Shown: positions 58,409 through 60,093 of the stretch, piece after piece | Numbering within the stretch: the stretch's first letter is position 1 | Layout: each line of letters opens with the position of its first letter | Source of the DNA: Defluviimonas salinarum | Lineage (GTDB): Bacteria > Pseudomonadota > Alphaproteobacteria > Rhodobacterales > Rhodobacteraceae | NCBI RefSeq assembly: GCF_026013545.1 | Contig: NZ_JAPDOG010000024.1 | Coordinates: 1 to 60,093 of the forward strand | Direction of reading: 5' to 3' | DNA length: 60,093 nt | Translations under genes and position numbers: made by a program | The notes under the pieces: model-generated | Told to the model about the DNA's origin: nothing | The model's input: the letters and a program-made list of their open reading frames with translations, nothing else | The model's database searches: none

Positions 58409-59208
58409 CATTCAAGACCGCCATTGCCGCCATCTCGGCGCTCTGGCTAGCGACCGCCGCCGGGGCCGAAGAGCTCAAGATGGCCGTCACCACGTCCTTC
58501 GCCAATTCCGGCCTCGCGGAAATTCTTCTGCCCGAGATCGAGAAGGACACCGGGATCACCGTCGAGCTTCTCGTCGTCGGCACCGGCCAGGCACTGAAAC
58601 TTGGCGAGGCCGGCGACGTCGACGCGGTCCTCGTCCATTCCAAGGCCGCCGAGGAGGAATTCGTCGCCGCCGGCCACGCCACCCACCGGCGCGAGATCAT
58701 GTACAACGACTTCGTCGTCGTCGGCCCCGCCGCCGATCCGGCGGGCGTGAAGGCGGCGACCGCCGCGACCGAGGCCTTCGCCGGGATCGCGGCGGCGCAA
58801 GCCCCCTTCGTCAGCCGCGGCGACGACAGCGGCACCCACAAGGCCGAACTGAAGCTCTGGAAGGCCGCCGGGATCGAGCCCGCGGGCGACTGGTACAAGG
58901 CCGTCGGCCAGGGCATGGGTGCCGCGCTGAACACCGCGGCCGGCATGGACGCCTACATCCTCTCGGACCGGGCGAGCTGGCTCAACTTCGAGAACAAGGC
59001 CAACCTCGGCCTCCTCTTCGAAGGCGACAAGGCGCTCTTCAACCAGTACGCCTACCTGCCGGTCAACCCCGAGAAGCACGCGCACGTCAAGGCCGACGCC
59101 GCAAAGGCGCTCGAGGACTGGCTCACGAGTGACAAGGCCAAGGGCATGATCGAGGGCTACAAGATCGGCGACCAGCAGCTCTTCCACTTCAACGCGGAAG
59201 CGATGTGA
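58405..59208 (+). CDS. tupA: Tungstate ABC transporter, substrate-binding protein
   Basis: The 267-residue periplasmic protein has a signal peptide (about 1-20, MTFKTAIAAISALWLATAAG). The oxyanion-binding segments of TupA are AVTTSFANSGLAEILLPEI (about 27-45; TTSxxNSG motif), VDAVLVHSKAAEEEFVAAG (about 73-91), SRGDDSGTHKAE (about 138-149) and GAALNTAAGMDAY (about 173-185). TupA prefers tungstate over molybdate very strongly. The gene order B-C-A, with the binding protein last, is less common than A-B-C. A hairpin follows at 59216. Confidence 0.92.
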   Translation: MTFKTAIAAISALWLATAAGAEELKMAVTTSFANSGLAEILLPEIEKDTGITVELLVVGTGQALKLGEAGDVDAVLVHSKAAEEEFVAAGHATHRREIMYNDFVVVGPAADPAGVKAATAATEAFAGIAAAQAPFVSRGDDSGTHKAELKLWKAAGIEPAGDWYKAVGQGMGAALNTAAGMDAYILSDRASWLNFENKANLGLLFEGDKALFNQYAYLPVNPEKHAHVKADAAKALEDWLTSDKAKGMIEGYKIGDQQLFHFNAEAM

Positions 59209-59215
59209 GGCGGAC

Positions 59216-59240
59216 GGCGCGGCGGCCCTGCCGTCGCGCC
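59216..59240 (+). terminator. Hairpin after tupA
   Basis: Arms ggcgcggcggc (59216-59226) and gccgtcgcgcc (59230-59240) pair over 11 bases with one G-U and a 3-base loop, eight bases past the tupA stop. No U-tract follows, so this is a structural inference only. From here on the DNA becomes more AT-rich. Confidence 0.55.
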
Positions 59241-59338
59241 GCTATCCGGGGTGGGTTGTACAGCGGTAGAGGTCGGCATTGCGGGACAAAGCTGCCGCTG
59301 GCTCTTTCCATATGAGTGACTTCTTTGGCGATCCGACA

Positions 59339-59938
59339 TTAAGATGACACCGAAAGATCGTTCTTAGATATTGATGGCTCAAACGCTTCCTTGGGCAACA
59401 AGCGAAATGAAGTTTCGGTCCTTTTGGCTGCGAGAATGCGGTCACAACGGAAGGTGCGCGGACCGCCCCTAAGGTTGTCGAATGCAGCGACATACCAAGT
59501 CGGGTACTTTAGCAGAAGGTAATGAGGCGCAATTTGACGAGCGGATGTGTCTCCGTCCTCCCTTTGATATCGTATTTCCAGTTCGGTCTGGGTGATGAAG
59601 GCCTGATGCAGGGCTTGAACGATGCGCTTTGTCGGTGCGCGCGCTCCTGCTTGAACAAAGGTAGATGCGGTGACACCGACCATTATTCGCGATTTCAGGT
59701 GGTCGACCTGTCTACGCTTTTCCGGCGAGAACGACGCAACCAACTGCCGCCGAACGGACCCAAGGCTTGCCAAAAAAATGGGTGATTGCATCTGCTCGGC
59801 GACCGCTATGCTAATGAGTTCGCACTGAACAACTCCCATCGCATTGATTTTGCGTTGAAATCTTTCGGTTTCTCTCGCGATCATCTGCAGGATTTCGTAT
59901 GTTTGCGGCGGAAACCCTGCAATTTCGGTCCCGTCCAT
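59339..59938 (-). pseudogene. WYL-domain transcriptional regulator lacking its N-terminal HTH (truncated)
   Basis: About 199 codons are open on the minus strand. The middle and C-terminal parts are typical of WYL regulators: AVAEQMQSPIFLASL (about 47-61), VDHLKSRIMVGVTAST, TQTELEIRYQREDGDTSAR and the LLLKYPTWYVAAFDNLRG core (about 140-157), then RTFRCDRILAA (about 161-171). Such proteins normally begin with a DNA-binding winged helix of about 60-80 residues, which is absent here; the first 30-35 codons do not look like part of the family. The start overlaps the IS transposase start at 59937. I infer that the HTH was lost when the IS region joined it. It is more AT-rich than the rest of the window. 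Confidence 0.65.
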
Positions 59939-60093
59939 GAAGCACCGCTCTCGCCCGCCGGAACAGGATGATCTGCTGCGCCCACGGCTGGTCGACATGA
60001 TCGATCTGCGGCACGAGCTGGTGAAGCTCGCGGCGCTGATCGACTGGGAAGTGTTCGAGCGGGAATGGGCTGGTTTCTTTCCGTCGGCCACCG
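59937..60093 (+). mobile_element. IS5-family insertion sequence, left part (truncated by window edge)
   Basis: The transposase start and first 52 codons are present (next entry). The left terminal repeat should lie a little upstream of 59937, but I could not find a sequence complementary to the right-hand end seen at 101-112, so the element's boundary is not set. The same orientation as the IS remnant at position 1 suggests two copies of one element flanking the window, although they could equally be contig ends in a repeat. Confidence 0.6.
59937..60093 (+). CDS. IS5-family transposase, N-terminal fragment
   Basis: The visible sequence starts MKHRSRPPEQDDLLRPRLVD and continues MIDLRHELVKLAALIDWEVF, then EREWAGFFPSAT. 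These are the characteristic first residues (the Q-D-D-L-x-R-x-R-L and H-E-L-V-K-L-A-x-x-I-D-W motifs) of IS5-family DDE transposases. The gene runs off the window edge, so completeness is unknown. Confidence 0.75.
   Translation, partial: MKHRSRPPEQDDLLRPRLVDMIDLRHELVKLAALIDWEVFEREWAGFFPSAT

Noticed and set aside
59242-59493. Small minus-strand frame of 83 codons near the tupA end
   Set aside because: It overlaps the WYL reading frame in another register, has no ribosome binding site and no family resemblance.

Overview
This is a GC-rich window from an alphaproteobacterium, most likely a member of the Rhodobacteraceae (Rhodobacterales). The grounds are the irr-fabA-fabB-fabI order, a SAM/SAH riboswitch in front of metK (a class known only from Rhodobacterales), the fused NuoE/NuoF-type formate dehydrogenase subunit, and the general protein flavour. 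Both edges fall inside IS5-family elements: position 1 starts in the last codons of a transposase and the window ends inside the first codons of another, in the same orientation. No tRNA, rRNA, CRISPR array or prophage was seen.

Layout. 118-1296: a helical-repeat protein directly against the left IS. 1311-10888 (all minus strand): housekeeping genes aroA, trmB, queF, metK, lnt, corC-like, ybeY, phoH and miaB. 11016-13401: a conserved unknown, an SH3/DUF1236 envelope protein and the iron regulator irr. 13570-16126: fabA-fabB-fabI, unsaturated fatty acid synthesis. 16142-19386: a cysteine-motif membrane protein, then a translationally coupled dehalogenase / alpha-beta hydrolase / PLP dehydratase trio.

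19399-34307 is a compatible-solute (ectoine/hydroxyectoine) uptake and degradation locus. A minus-strand operon (doeA, an ArgE-like deacetylase, a DMT permease, a GntR regulator) is divergent from a plus-strand operon (ehuB-ehuC-ehuD-ehuA, eutB, eutC, a second M24 hydrolase, an AsnC/Lrp regulator). A homocysteine methyltransferase-like gene, an aldehyde dehydrogenase (DoeC role) and a class III aminotransferase (DoeD role) follow. The shared intergenic region has two TTGTGCACAA-like palindromes, each over a candidate promoter, as expected for control by the local GntR protein. Expected flow: import by Ehu, ring opening by DoeA, deacetylation (probably by the ArgE-like enzyme, since no AstE-type DoeB is present), then transamination and oxidation to aspartate.

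34352-39509 is an RND efflux operon with two adaptor proteins. 39779-44411 is a polar-amino-acid-type ABC importer joined to a purine nucleoside phosphorylase and an MTA/SAH-deaminase-like amidohydrolase, which suggests import and salvage of a nucleoside. 44502-47927 holds a NarL-type two-component pair beside two exported low-complexity proteins that share a small C-terminal module, duplicated in one of them. 48109-59208 is a formate dehydrogenase system: fdsA and fused fdsB, a TusA-like protein, moeA, mobB, mobA, fdhD, a DUF2478 protein and a tungstate transporter tupBCA. The grouping suggests a tungsten- or molybdenum-dependent NAD formate dehydrogenase encoded with its own metal supply. 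From about 59250 to the end the DNA is more AT-rich and holds a WYL-domain regulator that has lost its DNA-binding part, cut by the right-hand IS.
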